From Longilinea sp035560795 (GTDB lineage Bacteria > Chloroflexota > Anaerolineae > Anaerolineales > Anaerolineaceae): a DNA stretch of 64,000 nucleotides. The notes beneath the pieces were generated by a model, which saw only the letters and a program-made list of their open reading frames with translations, did not search any database and was not told the DNA's origin. Shown here piece by piece: positions 53,193 through 60,899 of this stretch. Numbering within the stretch: the stretch's first letter is position 1; each line of letters begins with the position of its first letter. The DNA is taken from the NCBI GenBank assembly GCA_035560795.1, contig DATMYV010000018.1, forward strand, positions 10,916 through 74,915. Reading direction: 5' to 3'. A program made the position numbers and the translations under genes.

Positions 53193-53621
53193 CTAGAGTG
53201 AGAGTGCCGAGAAACGTTGCTCGTTCGCTTCGGCGTTGGTCATGCTTTCGCTCTGGTGTTCCCACAGGGAAGGCGACCAGATTTCGAAGTGGTTGAGTAC
53301 GCCGACCACGACAGCCTCATTCTCCAGGTGTGCAGCATCACGCAAGGATTGCGGAATCAGAATGCGGCCGGCCTTGTCAATTTCAACCCGCTCGGCATTA
53401 GAGAAAATCAAACGCATCAACTGGCGGGAGGTGGCATCGGTCAGGCTTAATTTCGCGGACCGTTCAGCGATCTCATTGAAGTAGGAGGTGGTCAATACCA
53501 TCAGGTTCTGGTCAAAACCAAGGGTGATGAAGGCGCCTTCCATGATTAATTCACGGTAGCGTGCTGGGATTGTCAGTCGCCCTTTTTCATCCAGATTATG
53601 TCGGTAATGATTTAGGAACAT
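53193..53621 (-). CDS. mraZ: MraZ, transcriptional regulator of the dcw operon
   Basis: A 142-aa AbrB-like protein with two swapped-hairpin repeats: FLNHYRHNLDEKGRLTIPARYRE and ERVEIDKAGRILIPQSLRD. MraZ oligomers bind repeated boxes upstream of their own operon and repress it. The start is set at 53621 to give the canonical MFLNHYRHNLD; an ATG four codons earlier (53633) is also in frame. The four repeats at 53666-53705 are the likely binding site. Confidence 0.95.
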   Translation of the reverse strand: MFLNHYRHNLDEKGRLTIPARYRELIMEGAFITLGFDQNLMVLTTSYFNEIAERSAKLSLTDATSRQLMRLIFSNAERVEIDKAGRILIPQSLRDAAHLENEAVVVGVLNHFEIWSPSLWEHQSESMTNAEANEQRFSALSL

Positions 53622-53665
53622 TAGTTCTACCATCTTTTTTTAAAGACGAAACGCCGGACCTCGCC

Positions 53666-53705
53666 AGCGCTCCACCTTCTCCCACTTCGTACCACTTTCT
53701 CCCAC
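53666..53705 (-). promoter_or_regulatory. four MraZ-box direct repeats
   Basis: On the minus strand four consecutive 10-bp units each begin GTGG: GTGGGAGAAA (53705-53696), GTGGTACGAA (53695-53686), GTGGGAGAAG (53685-53676) and GTGGAGCGCT (53675-53666). The one-turn spacing matches the known mode of MraZ binding to repeated TGGG/GTGG boxes. They lie immediately downstream of the -10, so binding would block transcription initiation. Confidence 0.85.
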
Positions 53706-53734
53706 ATTCTATCCGATTCTAGGGGAAATAGCAA
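53706..53734 (-). promoter_or_regulatory. mraZ (dcw) promoter
   Basis: Minus strand -35 TTGCTA (53734-53729), a 17-bp spacer and -10 TAGAAT (53711-53706). The start point would fall inside the first MraZ box. Confidence 0.65.
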
Positions 53735-53802
53735 TAGCCAATCCCCACTGATTTGCCATTTGTAAGGATTTTCGAAGATTCTTTCCCCTTTTGGAGATTA
53801 GT

Positions 53803-54228
53803 ATGAAACCTCAATTATTTGCTTTGCTGACCGCCATCGCCTGGGGTGTAGGAGGATATTTTGAAAAGAAAGGGCTGCACCTGGGCAATCTTTCGCCTGA
53901 AATTGGAATTACCATCCGCACATTGGTTGCGTTAGTAATCCTGGCAGCAGTCAGTTTCCCGCAGTGGAAAAGCGTTACCCAGGCCGGGAGCAAATCGCTG
54001 CTGTATATGATCATTGGCGGAGGCGTGGTGGCAGGCGTGATTGGAATGCTATGCTACTACAAGGCCATCAAGGGAGCACCGTTGACCCAGGTGATGCCGA
54101 TTGCATTCACCTCGCCTTTGTTTGGTGCTTTAATGGGTATTCTCTTTGGCGGTGAGCCATTGACCTTCAAAACCGCGGCAGGATTGCTGCTGACGGTTTC
54201 GGGAATTGTGGTCTTAACCGTCGGGTGA
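53803..54228 (+). CDS. EamA/DMT-type half transporter
   Basis: A 141-aa membrane protein with four or five hydrophobic helices and the EamA pattern (LLTAIAWGVGGYFEKKGL, CYYKAIKGAPLTQVMPIAFTSPLFGALMGILFGGEPLT). Full DMT transporters have two such halves; this single-repeat form must dimerise. The start at 53803 has GGAG 6 nt upstream. Substrate unknown. It is divergent from the dcw operon and ends at a strong terminator. Confidence 0.85.
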   Translation: MKPQLFALLTAIAWGVGGYFEKKGLHLGNLSPEIGITIRTLVALVILAAVSFPQWKSVTQAGSKSLLYMIIGGGVVAGVIGMLCYYKAIKGAPLTQVMPIAFTSPLFGALMGILFGGEPLTFKTAAGLLLTVSGIVVLTVG

Positions 54229-54245
54229 AAGTGAGCGGGAATTGA

Positions 54246-54284
54246 AAAGGCTATCCATCTTTGTTCGGATGGATAGCCTTTATT
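54246..54284 (+). terminator. intrinsic terminator
   Basis: AAAGGCTATCCATC (54246-54259) and GATGGATAGCCTTT (54268-54281) form a perfect 14-bp stem followed by ATT. It ends the DMT gene. Confidence 0.85.
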
Positions 54285-54411
54285 GTGAATGGTAGAGAAA
54301 AGCTCAAAAAATGAACCCTAATTGCGCGGAAGCGATGCCTGGATTTCGTTGACCAATATTCTTTTTAAAAAAACCGGGCAGGTAATAATCGCTTTGGTCC
54401 TGTTTTGTTAA

Positions 54412-55248
54412 TTAGAAACGGCTCACCAGCTCTATATCCTGAGCTTGCAGGCGGTCATATTTTTCAGAGCGGACCAACTCGAATTCGAAAATAAAATTAC
54501 GGGATGGCAGCCCGGTGGGGCGAATGCCCTCAGGTAAATTTGAATCGTGGAAAAACGCGGTCCCATAGGCTGAATCAGGATTGCGCGTGTCTGTCTGCCA
54601 GAGCTGCGGGCTGATTTCCTTCAAGAAACGCATGAACCCGTATCCCTGATCCGTGTGCCAGTAACACCAACCCCGCACCCGGCTATTAAGCTCGCCCCAG
54701 CCGGGTGAATCGGGTTTACGGACGGTGACCGGAATTAAATTGGGAATCAGGTATCCTGAAATAAAGAAATCAGATTCGTAGCGTAATTTCGAAGAAACAT
54801 TATCAAGCCCGACAACTTCAACACGGCAGCCCTTATTTTGTAACGCCCGCACCACCTGGACGAAATCGCCATCACCGCTCACTACGAGCACGCGATCCAA
54901 ATTTTCTGATTGCAGCAATGCATCCACAGCCAGATCAAGGTCGGCATTGGCTTTCCCATAACGGATTCCAGACTCATCCTTATACCACTGGATTTCCTTC
55001 ACAATAACTTTGTAACCAATGTCCCGTAATGCCGAATGAAAACTTGTTGCACCCTTGCGGTAGACCTCATCCCGTTCAGCACGCTCGCTATCATAGGTTA
55101 CGTAGGCATTCATACGCATCGGGTCAGCATTATCGCGGCAGGCGAACTCCCGGAGAACATCATATTGCATTTTTGAGCCGCCATTAATATATACGTATGC
55201 AACATCTACATATACCCCCACCTTACTGGAGGATCGTCCGGATTTCAT
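54412..55248 (-). CDS. NYN-domain (LabA-like) protein fused to a cold-shock-like domain
   Basis: A 278-aa protein. Residues about 1-175 are a NYN/PIN-like nuclease domain: VGVYVDVAYVYI, LDLAVDALL, VLVVSGDGDFVQVVRALQNKG and VEVVGLDNVSSKLR, with the conserved acidic residues for metal present (Asp in the first strand, SGDGDF). Residues about 190-278 resemble a cold-shock domain: RGWCYWHTDQGYGFMRF, AFFHDSN, FEFELVRSEKYDRLQAQDIEL. Together they suggest an RNA-binding ribonuclease. It stands alone with a very AT-rich upstream region. Substrate unknown. Confidence 0.82.
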   Translation of the reverse strand: MKSGRSSSKVGVYVDVAYVYINGGSKMQYDVLREFACRDNADPMRMNAYVTYDSERAERDEVYRKGATSFHSALRDIGYKVIVKEIQWYKDESGIRYGKANADLDLAVDALLQSENLDRVLVVSGDGDFVQVVRALQNKGCRVEVVGLDNVSSKLRYESDFFISGYLIPNLIPVTVRKPDSPGWGELNSRVRGWCYWHTDQGYGFMRFLKEISPQLWQTDTRNPDSAYGTAFFHDSNLPEGIRPTGLPSRNFIFEFELVRSEKYDRLQAQDIELVSRF

Positions 55249-55349
55249 AGAAGCACCTCAATTTCATATTGTACAAAAAAATATTTAATAAATATTACTA
55301 CAATTGCAAGCTTTATAGCAAATAACTTTCGATTACAGAATGATTGCAT

Positions 55350-56144
55350 TCACTGGATAGCAACCAGGTAAATTGAGGCAGTTGTATCGGCAACAAACCA
55401 ATTGCCGGGCTCACCTGGCATGCTCCAGCCGCAAGTTTCGATGATCAGCGTGGTTTTCCCGGACTGGATCTGAACCATGGAATCTGGATCATTCTCAAAA
55501 GCGGTTGCGAGCGCCTGATCATAGGGGAGGTCAAGGTATTCCGTTACCTGGCTTGCGGGTATCCGGGCAACTGCAATGACGGTAGGCAGATCAATTGTCA
55601 TTTGACCTTGCTGCAGCGTCATCCTGGCATGTTTTAGTTCATCCAGATTGAGCAATGTTTGATCCAGTGAAAAACCTGCAGAATTGATCCCGGTTCCTTC
55701 CAGGGAATTCCGCAGTTCCTGGCCTTCGCCACCCACGCCGGAATGAACGCTAATCCAGATCACTTCGCCATCAGCCGTTGAAAGGAAGTGGCTGACGCAT
55801 CCAAAATGGTCGCCAAAAATGCAGGTTTCGCCCGGCAGAAAGCGCACCTTGATTGGATTGCCTCGATTTACAGAGTCGGAAGCTGGCCAAAAGCGAAGCG
55901 TAATCTCCTCTGCACCCGGTGAAAAATCGATTCCTTGGAACTGGTAGTTCATTTCAACCGGTTGTGTAACGGCTGGGGTGAGTGTTGGATGAAAGGGTAA
56001 AAATGGCGTGGCGGTGGCAACAGCTGGTTGAAAAGGCGTGGCGGTCGCAAAAAGCCACATGCTTTTTACCCCTGCGGAGGGTTGGCATGCTGTCAGTATG
56101 ATCAATGCAAGCCCGGCGAATAGCTTCGACAAACGGTCGATCAT
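55350..56144 (-). CDS. lipoprotein of unknown function
   Basis: A 264-aa exported lipoprotein: LFAGLALIILTACQPS with lipobox Cys at about residue 20. A Thr/Pro-rich linker (TATPFQPAVATATPFLPF) follows, then a beta-rich domain of about 200 residues with no family I recognise. It contains a CIFGDHFGC segment and a Cys near the end. It is coupled by a TAATG overlap to the upstream exported protein at 56144-56746, so the two are likely partners at the cell surface. Confidence 0.75.
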   Translation of the reverse strand: MIDRLSKLFAGLALIILTACQPSAGVKSMWLFATATPFQPAVATATPFLPFHPTLTPAVTQPVEMNYQFQGIDFSPGAEEITLRFWPASDSVNRGNPIKVRFLPGETCIFGDHFGCVSHFLSTADGEVIWISVHSGVGGEGQELRNSLEGTGINSAGFSLDQTLLNLDELKHARMTLQQGQMTIDLPTVIAVARIPASQVTEYLDLPYDQALATAFENDPDSMVQIQSGKTTLIIETCGWSMPGEPGNWFVADTTASIYLVAIQ

Positions 56145-56746
56145 TATTTACGTTGAGGACGCCTGCGCACCAGCCAGGTTAATCCGGCAAAACCTGCGAT
56201 GGACAGGAGAGCGCTGAAGGCAACCTCGCTCAAATTCCCGGGACCACCCGGCGAAACTCGGACAAAATTGGTAGGCCTGGCAGTTGGCGCTTGAGTGGCT
56301 GGTGGCTGCGTTTGACTGGGGACCACGGTGGCGGTTGGCGGAATGCTGGTGGGCGTTGGCGTGGGGGTATTGGTTGCAGTTGGTGTGGGGGTCGGCGTGG
56401 GCGGCAGTTGCAGGATGGCATACATCTGAAGCTGCTGGACGCCATCTCCGCACCAGAAAACAGTATCATCGAGCATCGAACAATATTCACCGACCGTAGG
56501 CGGAGTCTCGCCAGGATTGAGACAGTAGGCTTGAACTTCCCAACCGTTATTACAGACACCAAAACGCTGGCGTTCTTCAGCCAGGCCAGGTATGCTTCCG
56601 ACTCCAAAATCTTCACAAACGCGCCAGCCTTCCACGGGTAAGGGCGGGGTTTGTCCCGGATTGTTTGCCTTGGCGGATAAACGCGTTGATATAAAAAGAA
56701 GGCTAACGATAAAGGCTGTTATGAAAAAGCGGTCTTTTAGGTGCAT
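56144..56746 (-). CDS. exported Cys-rich protein with Thr/Pro linker and C-terminal anchor
   Basis: A 200-aa protein: signal peptide (FFITAFIVSLLFISTRLSA), a small domain with six cysteines (VCEDFGVG, GVCNNGW, AYCLNPGE, EYCSML, VFWCGDG), a 70-residue linker made of PTPT repeats, and a C-terminal helix (FSALLSIAGFAGLTWLV) ending in RRRPQRK. The signal, linker, helix and basic tail form the layout of a sorted surface protein, although no LPXTG is visible. Promoter: TTGACA at 56816-56811, a 17-bp spacer and TAAACT at 56793-56788. Function unknown. Confidence 0.72.
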   Translation of the reverse strand: MHLKDRFFITAFIVSLLFISTRLSAKANNPGQTPPLPVEGWRVCEDFGVGSIPGLAEERQRFGVCNNGWEVQAYCLNPGETPPTVGEYCSMLDDTVFWCGDGVQQLQMYAILQLPPTPTPTPTATNTPTPTPTSIPPTATVVPSQTQPPATQAPTARPTNFVRVSPGGPGNLSEVAFSALLSIAGFAGLTWLVRRRPQRK

Positions 56747-56787
56747 GATAATTTTTTTACCCCAACCAAGGGAATGTCAATAATGAT

Positions 56788-56816
56788 AGTTTAGAAGACG
56801 ATCGAAATTATGTCAA
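56788..56816 (-). promoter_or_regulatory. promoter of the exported-protein pair
   Basis: Minus strand -35 TTGACA (56816-56811), 17-bp spacer, -10 TAAACT (56793-56788), 42 bp upstream of the first gene. Confidence 0.55.
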
Positions 56817-56880
56817 TAAAATCACATCCTGAAGTATCAAATCATTGTTTCAGGTTGCCTTATTGAGAAATGTATGTGTG

Positions 56881-57078
56881 TCAGCCCGCACGCGGCAATT
56901 CGGATTCGGGCTGTATCGCCAACCAAAGCTTGTTGAGGACTTCTTTACGGTGTTTGAGCATCTCCTTGTAATCTGCCCGGTCGGTTTCGTGGATTTCATC
57001 TTTCAGGTTCGAGATGCAATTCTCAAGGATGTAAAGGAGCGTTTGGCGTTCTTCTTCATTCAGGTTGAGTTGTAACAT
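56881..57078 (-). CDS. 65-aa helical protein of unknown function
   Basis: A small protein starting at ATG 57078 with GGAGG 6 nt upstream (the frame is open to 57183 but without a ribosome site). It is wholly helical and charged: LNEEERQTLLYILENCISNLKDEIHETDRADYKEML, resembling small uncharacterised Anaerolineae proteins. It has a dedicated promoter and a structured 120-nt leader (57106-57145), which suggests regulated expression. No function can be assigned. Confidence 0.75.
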   Translation of the reverse strand: MLQLNLNEEERQTLLYILENCISNLKDEIHETDRADYKEMLKHRKEVLNKLWLAIQPESELPRAG

Positions 57079-57105
57079 CGTCCACCTCCACAAAGGATTG
57101 AACAA

Positions 57106-57145
57106 AACAAATGACCGCCTGCAAATTGCAGACGGCCAGTCATTG
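57106..57145 (-). promoter_or_regulatory. leader hairpin upstream of the 65-aa gene
   Basis: The minus-strand RNA can fold GGCCGTCTGCAA against TTGCAGGCGGTC (with bulges), followed by ATTTGTTTTG. This resembles a leaky terminator or attenuator between the promoter at 57205-57233 and the start at 57078. Confidence 0.5.
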
Positions 57146-57204
57146 GTTTCGGGTTGGGTTGGCTTGATCAGCCAGGCCGGCATTCAAGTTCGGTGCCTGA
57201 TTCA

Positions 57205-57246
57205 AGTATAGAAATTATTCGTAAAGATGTCAATCCATGGATTGAC
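57205..57246 (-). promoter_or_regulatory. promoter of the 65-aa gene with overlapping palindrome
   Basis: Minus strand -35 TTGACA (57233-57228), 17-bp spacer, -10 TATACT (57210-57205). A perfect 18-bp palindrome GTCAATCCATGGATTGAC (57229-57246) covers five of the six -35 bases, a classical repressor position. Confidence 0.65.
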
Positions 57247-57339
57247 ATTGTTCTTTCCCAACTTTTGAGTAAACCCGGCAGAATTGGGACATCCACTCGA
57301 GCGGAATTCCGCGTTCCCTACCGGACCGCATCAGGCGTT

Positions 57340-58407
57340 TTATGGAACCGGTTCGATGGTGAGGATTTCCCCCAGGGAACTGATTTTCAATGACCAACGG
57401 CTGCCAATTTCGGCTGCGTTAAAAAGGGAGACATCCGTAGTTTTAAAATCCACACTGCCTTTATCGGTGGAGAATGTGATGTTGTACTGCTCGCTCCCAT
57501 CCCCGGCCTGCTGGCCCGAGCCAAGGTTAACTTGCGGCCAATAAGGATCCAAATCCGAGCCGGATGCAGTGATGGAATCAACGGCGGTCCATTCCTGGAT
57601 GGTGTAACTACAATAATCATCGTAGACTTCGTACTGGCAATCCTGAATGACTTCGGAATAGCCGTTGCCTTTATCAACCGTGTAGGGCGTGCCGCAGACT
57701 TTGACAGAACGGTCGGTGGGTTGGTCGGAAACCCCGGCTTTGCGCTCCTCGCAGATCCCGATGACCGCATTTTGCGGGATCTCATCCTTCCAATTCTGGT
57801 GTTCCACAGCACGCTGTTCCAAAATGGGAACGCTGCGTTGCCAGGCAACCGCCGCGACAGTTCCCATCTGGTCAGTGGTGCGGGTGAGAAATATAGCCAA
57901 AGCGATGCACAACAACACCAAACCGATGAAGGCAAACGGTAGCCATTTTGGCAGAGAACCTGGCTTTGCGATGGTCGGTTTTGCTTCAACAGGCGAAGAT
58001 TTTAAGCTCGTTCCGCATTTAGAGCATACCAGGGCATTGGCCGGGTTGGGCGTCCCGCAGGCCGGGCAGGGTTGCATGGCAACCGGTCCGGTCTGTAAGG
58101 CGCCAACGACTGCACCGCTGGCACGCGGGATGCCTGTGGCCAGGTCAGCACCGCAGGCAGCACACACTTTGGCACCGGCCAGGTTGCGCGCGCCGCAATA
58201 GCCGCAATGAATATCTGCACCCTGTTTGGCCTGCTCTATTTCTTTGGCATCTTTGATCAGGACGTCCTGATCGTCCTTCTTAAATTCCACGTCTGGCGGT
58301 TGGGCAGCACCGCAACCGCGGCAAAAGCCGAAATTTCCGGGATTCTTGCTCTGACAGTTTGGGCAATACCAAACCATGCGGACAAAACCAAGCGTTTCAC
58401 GCGCCAT
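57340..58407 (-). CDS. triple zinc-ribbon membrane protein
   Basis: A 355-aa protein. The cytoplasmic N-terminus has three zinc-ribbon modules: YCPNCQSKNPGNFGFCRGCG, HCGYCGARNLAGAKVCAACG and PCPACGTPNPANALVCSKCG (residues about 13-135). One membrane helix (LPFAFIGLVLLCIALAIFL) leads to an extracellular domain of about 180 residues with four cysteines that has no recognised family. The layout suggests a sensor or scaffold joining a cytoplasmic zinc domain to an external one. Its operon and partners are unclear. Confidence 0.78.
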   Translation of the reverse strand: MARETLGFVRMVWYCPNCQSKNPGNFGFCRGCGAAQPPDVEFKKDDQDVLIKDAKEIEQAKQGADIHCGYCGARNLAGAKVCAACGADLATGIPRASGAVVGALQTGPVAMQPCPACGTPNPANALVCSKCGTSLKSSPVEAKPTIAKPGSLPKWLPFAFIGLVLLCIALAIFLTRTTDQMGTVAAVAWQRSVPILEQRAVEHQNWKDEIPQNAVIGICEERKAGVSDQPTDRSVKVCGTPYTVDKGNGYSEVIQDCQYEVYDDYCSYTIQEWTAVDSITASGSDLDPYWPQVNLGSGQQAGDGSEQYNITFSTDKGSVDFKTTDVSLFNAAEIGSRWSLKISSLGEILTIEPVP

Positions 58408-58575
58408 TCGTCAACCTCGTCAAGGTGCTTCCCATTTTACTGAGTATAGCCGAATGTGGCACCATCCGGCAAGCCGCGAAACAATCGATCTGTAAGCGCT
58501 GAGTGGTAATTTCGGAGGTCGATATATCTTACAGGATATTAAAAGAATTACCCGAAATCTTGGCAGCAAAATCAA

Positions 58576-58587
58576 GTATCATGATAC
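58576..58587. repeat. 12-bp perfect palindrome
   Basis: GTATCATGATAC lies 41 bp upstream of the large secreted-protein gene at 58628. It may be an operator; no clear promoter hexamers accompany it. Confidence 0.4.
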
Positions 58588-58627
58588 CAGGTTCGGTTAT
58601 GGCCAGACCGTCAGGGAGTTTATTATC

Positions 58628-60403
58628 ATGCTGAAGTATCACAGTATTAGCGGTATTATTTTAGCGGTGGCTCTTTTGGCGACCTTCTATGGACAGTCCA
58701 TTTCCCCGGCGGCGGCGGCCACGCCAGGGGCGGAATTGGGTGTTCCTGCCAAAAGTACGCCGGTGCCGGCTGAGCTCGTCGCCGGCTGTGCGACGAACGC
58801 AACTCCTCAGGTCACAAATGATTGGCTTATTTATCATTTAATCTCCACGGATGAACAGGGCAATATCCTGCCTTGGTACAACCCGGAGAATCTGTGCGAC
58901 TCTTACGACCATGTCATCCACCTGGTTTTCGAGTGGTGGCTGAACATGGAACGCAATCCAGGCGAGCCGGATATCCCCTATTACCTGATGCACATGACCT
59001 GGCTACCGCCAGTTCAATCAAATTGGAGAGGCCTGGGTGGCGACCAGTTGGCCATGGCGATGTCCTCCTGGCGGCTGTATTATGCCTATACTGGGGACGC
59101 GCGCGCGATAGCAGATATGGTCCTGATGGCCAACCACGTGCTTGATAACGGCCTATCGCCCGCGACGGACCTGTGGCCCAACATTCCATATCCGTATAAT
59201 GTCACCGATCTGGACAAACTGACTGGCGACATGCTTTACGGCGAGCATATCGCCCAACCCGATAAGGCTGGATCGTTAGGGTATGAGCTGGTCTACCTTT
59301 ATAAACTTACTGGTAATCAGCGTTACCTCCAGGCTGCCGTAAATATCGCTGATACGCTGGCGAATCCGGAACTTTTGGTGGCAGGGAATGAGACGACCTC
59401 GCCGCTGCCATTCCGGGTGAATACAGTGACCGGTGAGTCAAATGATGGAATGGGAAGGATGTACACCACCAACTTCACCGGTACGCTGATGTTGTGGGAG
59501 GAACTGATCGGACTGCAGCAGGGAAACCTGGCAGCCTATTCCAACGCGCATGAGCTGATCCTGAACTGGCTGCGTACCTACCCGGTGCACAACAATGATT
59601 GGGGTCCCTTCTTTGAGGATGGTTCAGGGTTGAATACGATTACGCAAATCAATGCGGTGACCCTGGCGATGTACATCATGGAACACCGCGACATCTGGGG
59701 ACCCACCTGGCAGACAGATGCCCGTTTTGCATTGGACTGGCCGATCAATGTTTTGATCAATAATAACTGGAGCCAGTATGGACTTTATGTCATTAATGAG
59801 CAAACGGGATACCTGCAGCCGGGTAACAGCCATACCAGCCGGCAGGGGTCGATGGAACTGCGCTACGCCGAACTGACCGGCGACTTCAGCCGGGTGACAA
59901 ATGCCGTGCGCCAGTTGAGTTGGGCGACCTACATGGTGGATTTTGACGGGAAGAATAGATATCCCAATGATGAGATCTGGCTGACCGACGGCTACGGCGA
60001 TTATGTGCGCCACTTTTTGCGCGCCATGGCTGCCGCGCCTGGGCTGGCGCCGGATAATCAGGATCATTTGCTGCGCACCACCTCCGTCATCACCAGCATC
60101 GATTATCAGGCTGGACGTATCGAGTATCATACCTTCGATCTGCAATCGCAGGAGAAGCTGAAAATTACCACCTTTGCACCGCTCAGCGTAACGGCCAATG
60201 GCATCCCGCTGCCGCGCCTCTACAGCCTGGCTGCGCTTGACACGCAGCAGGGGTACACATTAGGCGCGCCGGGTGATCTGCCGACCGTCATGCGCATCCG
60301 CCATGACGGCGCCACTACCATCGTTATCACCGGTGATTCAACGCCAACGCCAACGCCTCCCCCGCTGACCCAAAAGTTATTTATCCCGTTGGTTCACAAT
60401 TAA
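58628..60403 (+). CDS. large secreted protein with helical-barrel-like domain and FIPLV C-terminus
   Basis: A 591-aa exported protein: signal peptide (GIILAVALLATFYGQSISPAAAA), then about 440 residues rich in Trp and aromatic motifs arranged in repeated helical pairs (GDQLAMAMSSWRLYYAYTGDARAIADMVLMAN, GYELVYLYKLTGNQRYLQAAVNIADTL). This looks like an (alpha/alpha)6 toroid as in glycan lyases and GH families. A beta region and a TPTPTPPP linker end in KLFIPLVHN. Catalytic residues cannot be identified. It is probably a polysaccharide-active surface enzyme; the C-terminal motif recurs in Chloroflexota secreted proteins as far as I recall. Confidence 0.7.
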   Translation: MLKYHSISGIILAVALLATFYGQSISPAAAATPGAELGVPAKSTPVPAELVAGCATNATPQVTNDWLIYHLISTDEQGNILPWYNPENLCDSYDHVIHLVFEWWLNMERNPGEPDIPYYLMHMTWLPPVQSNWRGLGGDQLAMAMSSWRLYYAYTGDARAIADMVLMANHVLDNGLSPATDLWPNIPYPYNVTDLDKLTGDMLYGEHIAQPDKAGSLGYELVYLYKLTGNQRYLQAAVNIADTLANPELLVAGNETTSPLPFRVNTVTGESNDGMGRMYTTNFTGTLMLWEELIGLQQGNLAAYSNAHELILNWLRTYPVHNNDWGPFFEDGSGLNTITQINAVTLAMYIMEHRDIWGPTWQTDARFALDWPINVLINNNWSQYGLYVINEQTGYLQPGNSHTSRQGSMELRYAELTGDFSRVTNAVRQLSWATYMVDFDGKNRYPNDEIWLTDGYGDYVRHFLRAMAAAPGLAPDNQDHLLRTTSVITSIDYQAGRIEYHTFDLQSQEKLKITTFAPLSVTANGIPLPRLYSLAALDTQQGYTLGAPGDLPTVMRIRHDGATTIVITGDSTPTPTPPPLTQKLFIPLVHN

Positions 60404-60477
60404 CCCGGCTGACTGCCGGATCTATGGCTGTTGTTGAGTAAACAGTGAACCACTCAAAGCCTTGGTCAACTTAAAGT

Positions 60478-60514
60478 AAACCCCGCGGGACAATTCGTTC
60501 CGCGGGGTTTTTCT
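60478..60514 (+). terminator. intrinsic terminator
   Basis: AAACCCCGCGG (60478-60488) and CCGCGGGGTTT (60500-60510) with TTTC following. It ends the secreted-protein transcript and faces the minus-strand gene at 60544. Confidence 0.9.
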
Positions 60515-60543
60515 TGTTGGATTTGGTGCAGCGAAGAAGCGGC

Positions 60544-60747
60544 TTACTTCTTCGGGTTTTTGGCCTGGTAATCGGTAATAAGGGCCTTGTCGGCGGCGCC
60601 GAGGATTTTGAACATCTTTCCGCCGGTCTCCGGATCAATGGCTTGCGCTGCCGGACGGCCGTTCTTCATGACGACTAGTTCCACCTTCGAGATGTCAACT
60701 TCAACACTCTTGCGCTTTACGACGGAATAAAATTTAATCGTGGTCAT
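60544..60747 (-). CDS. cysteine-less DUF5679-like small protein
   Basis: A 67-aa basic protein. Its core, FYSVVKRKSVEVDISKVELV then MKNGRPAAQAIDPETGGKMFKILG, lines up with the DUF5679 zinc-ribbon proteins of Chloroflexota and Actinobacteria (AYCVKC...KNGRPA...CPVCGTKMFRIG). All four zinc cysteines are replaced (Ser, Lys, Asp, Thr). It should therefore fold without zinc or have a different role. It begins with AAGGAG-like spacing and has TTGACA at 60849-60844 about 100 bp upstream. Function unknown; nucleic-acid binding is plausible from its charge. Confidence 0.75.
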   Translation of the reverse strand: MTTIKFYSVVKRKSVEVDISKVELVVMKNGRPAAQAIDPETGGKMFKILGAADKALITDYQAKNPKK

Positions 60748-60899
60748 CTTTATCTCCTTAGGCTAGGTCTATAGATCGATTTGAATTCACTGCTTTACTT
60801 CACGCATCATTTTACTTGATTAGCATGTAAAATGCACGTGTTTTGTCAAGAAAACAAGCCTGAATTTCCTTAATCTTTTCCAATCATTCCATTTATCAA

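Noticed and set aside
56144..56230. LPXTG-type sortase signal at the C-terminus of the PTPT-stalk protein
   Set aside because: A helix and basic tail are present, but no LPXTG or recognised variant precedes them.
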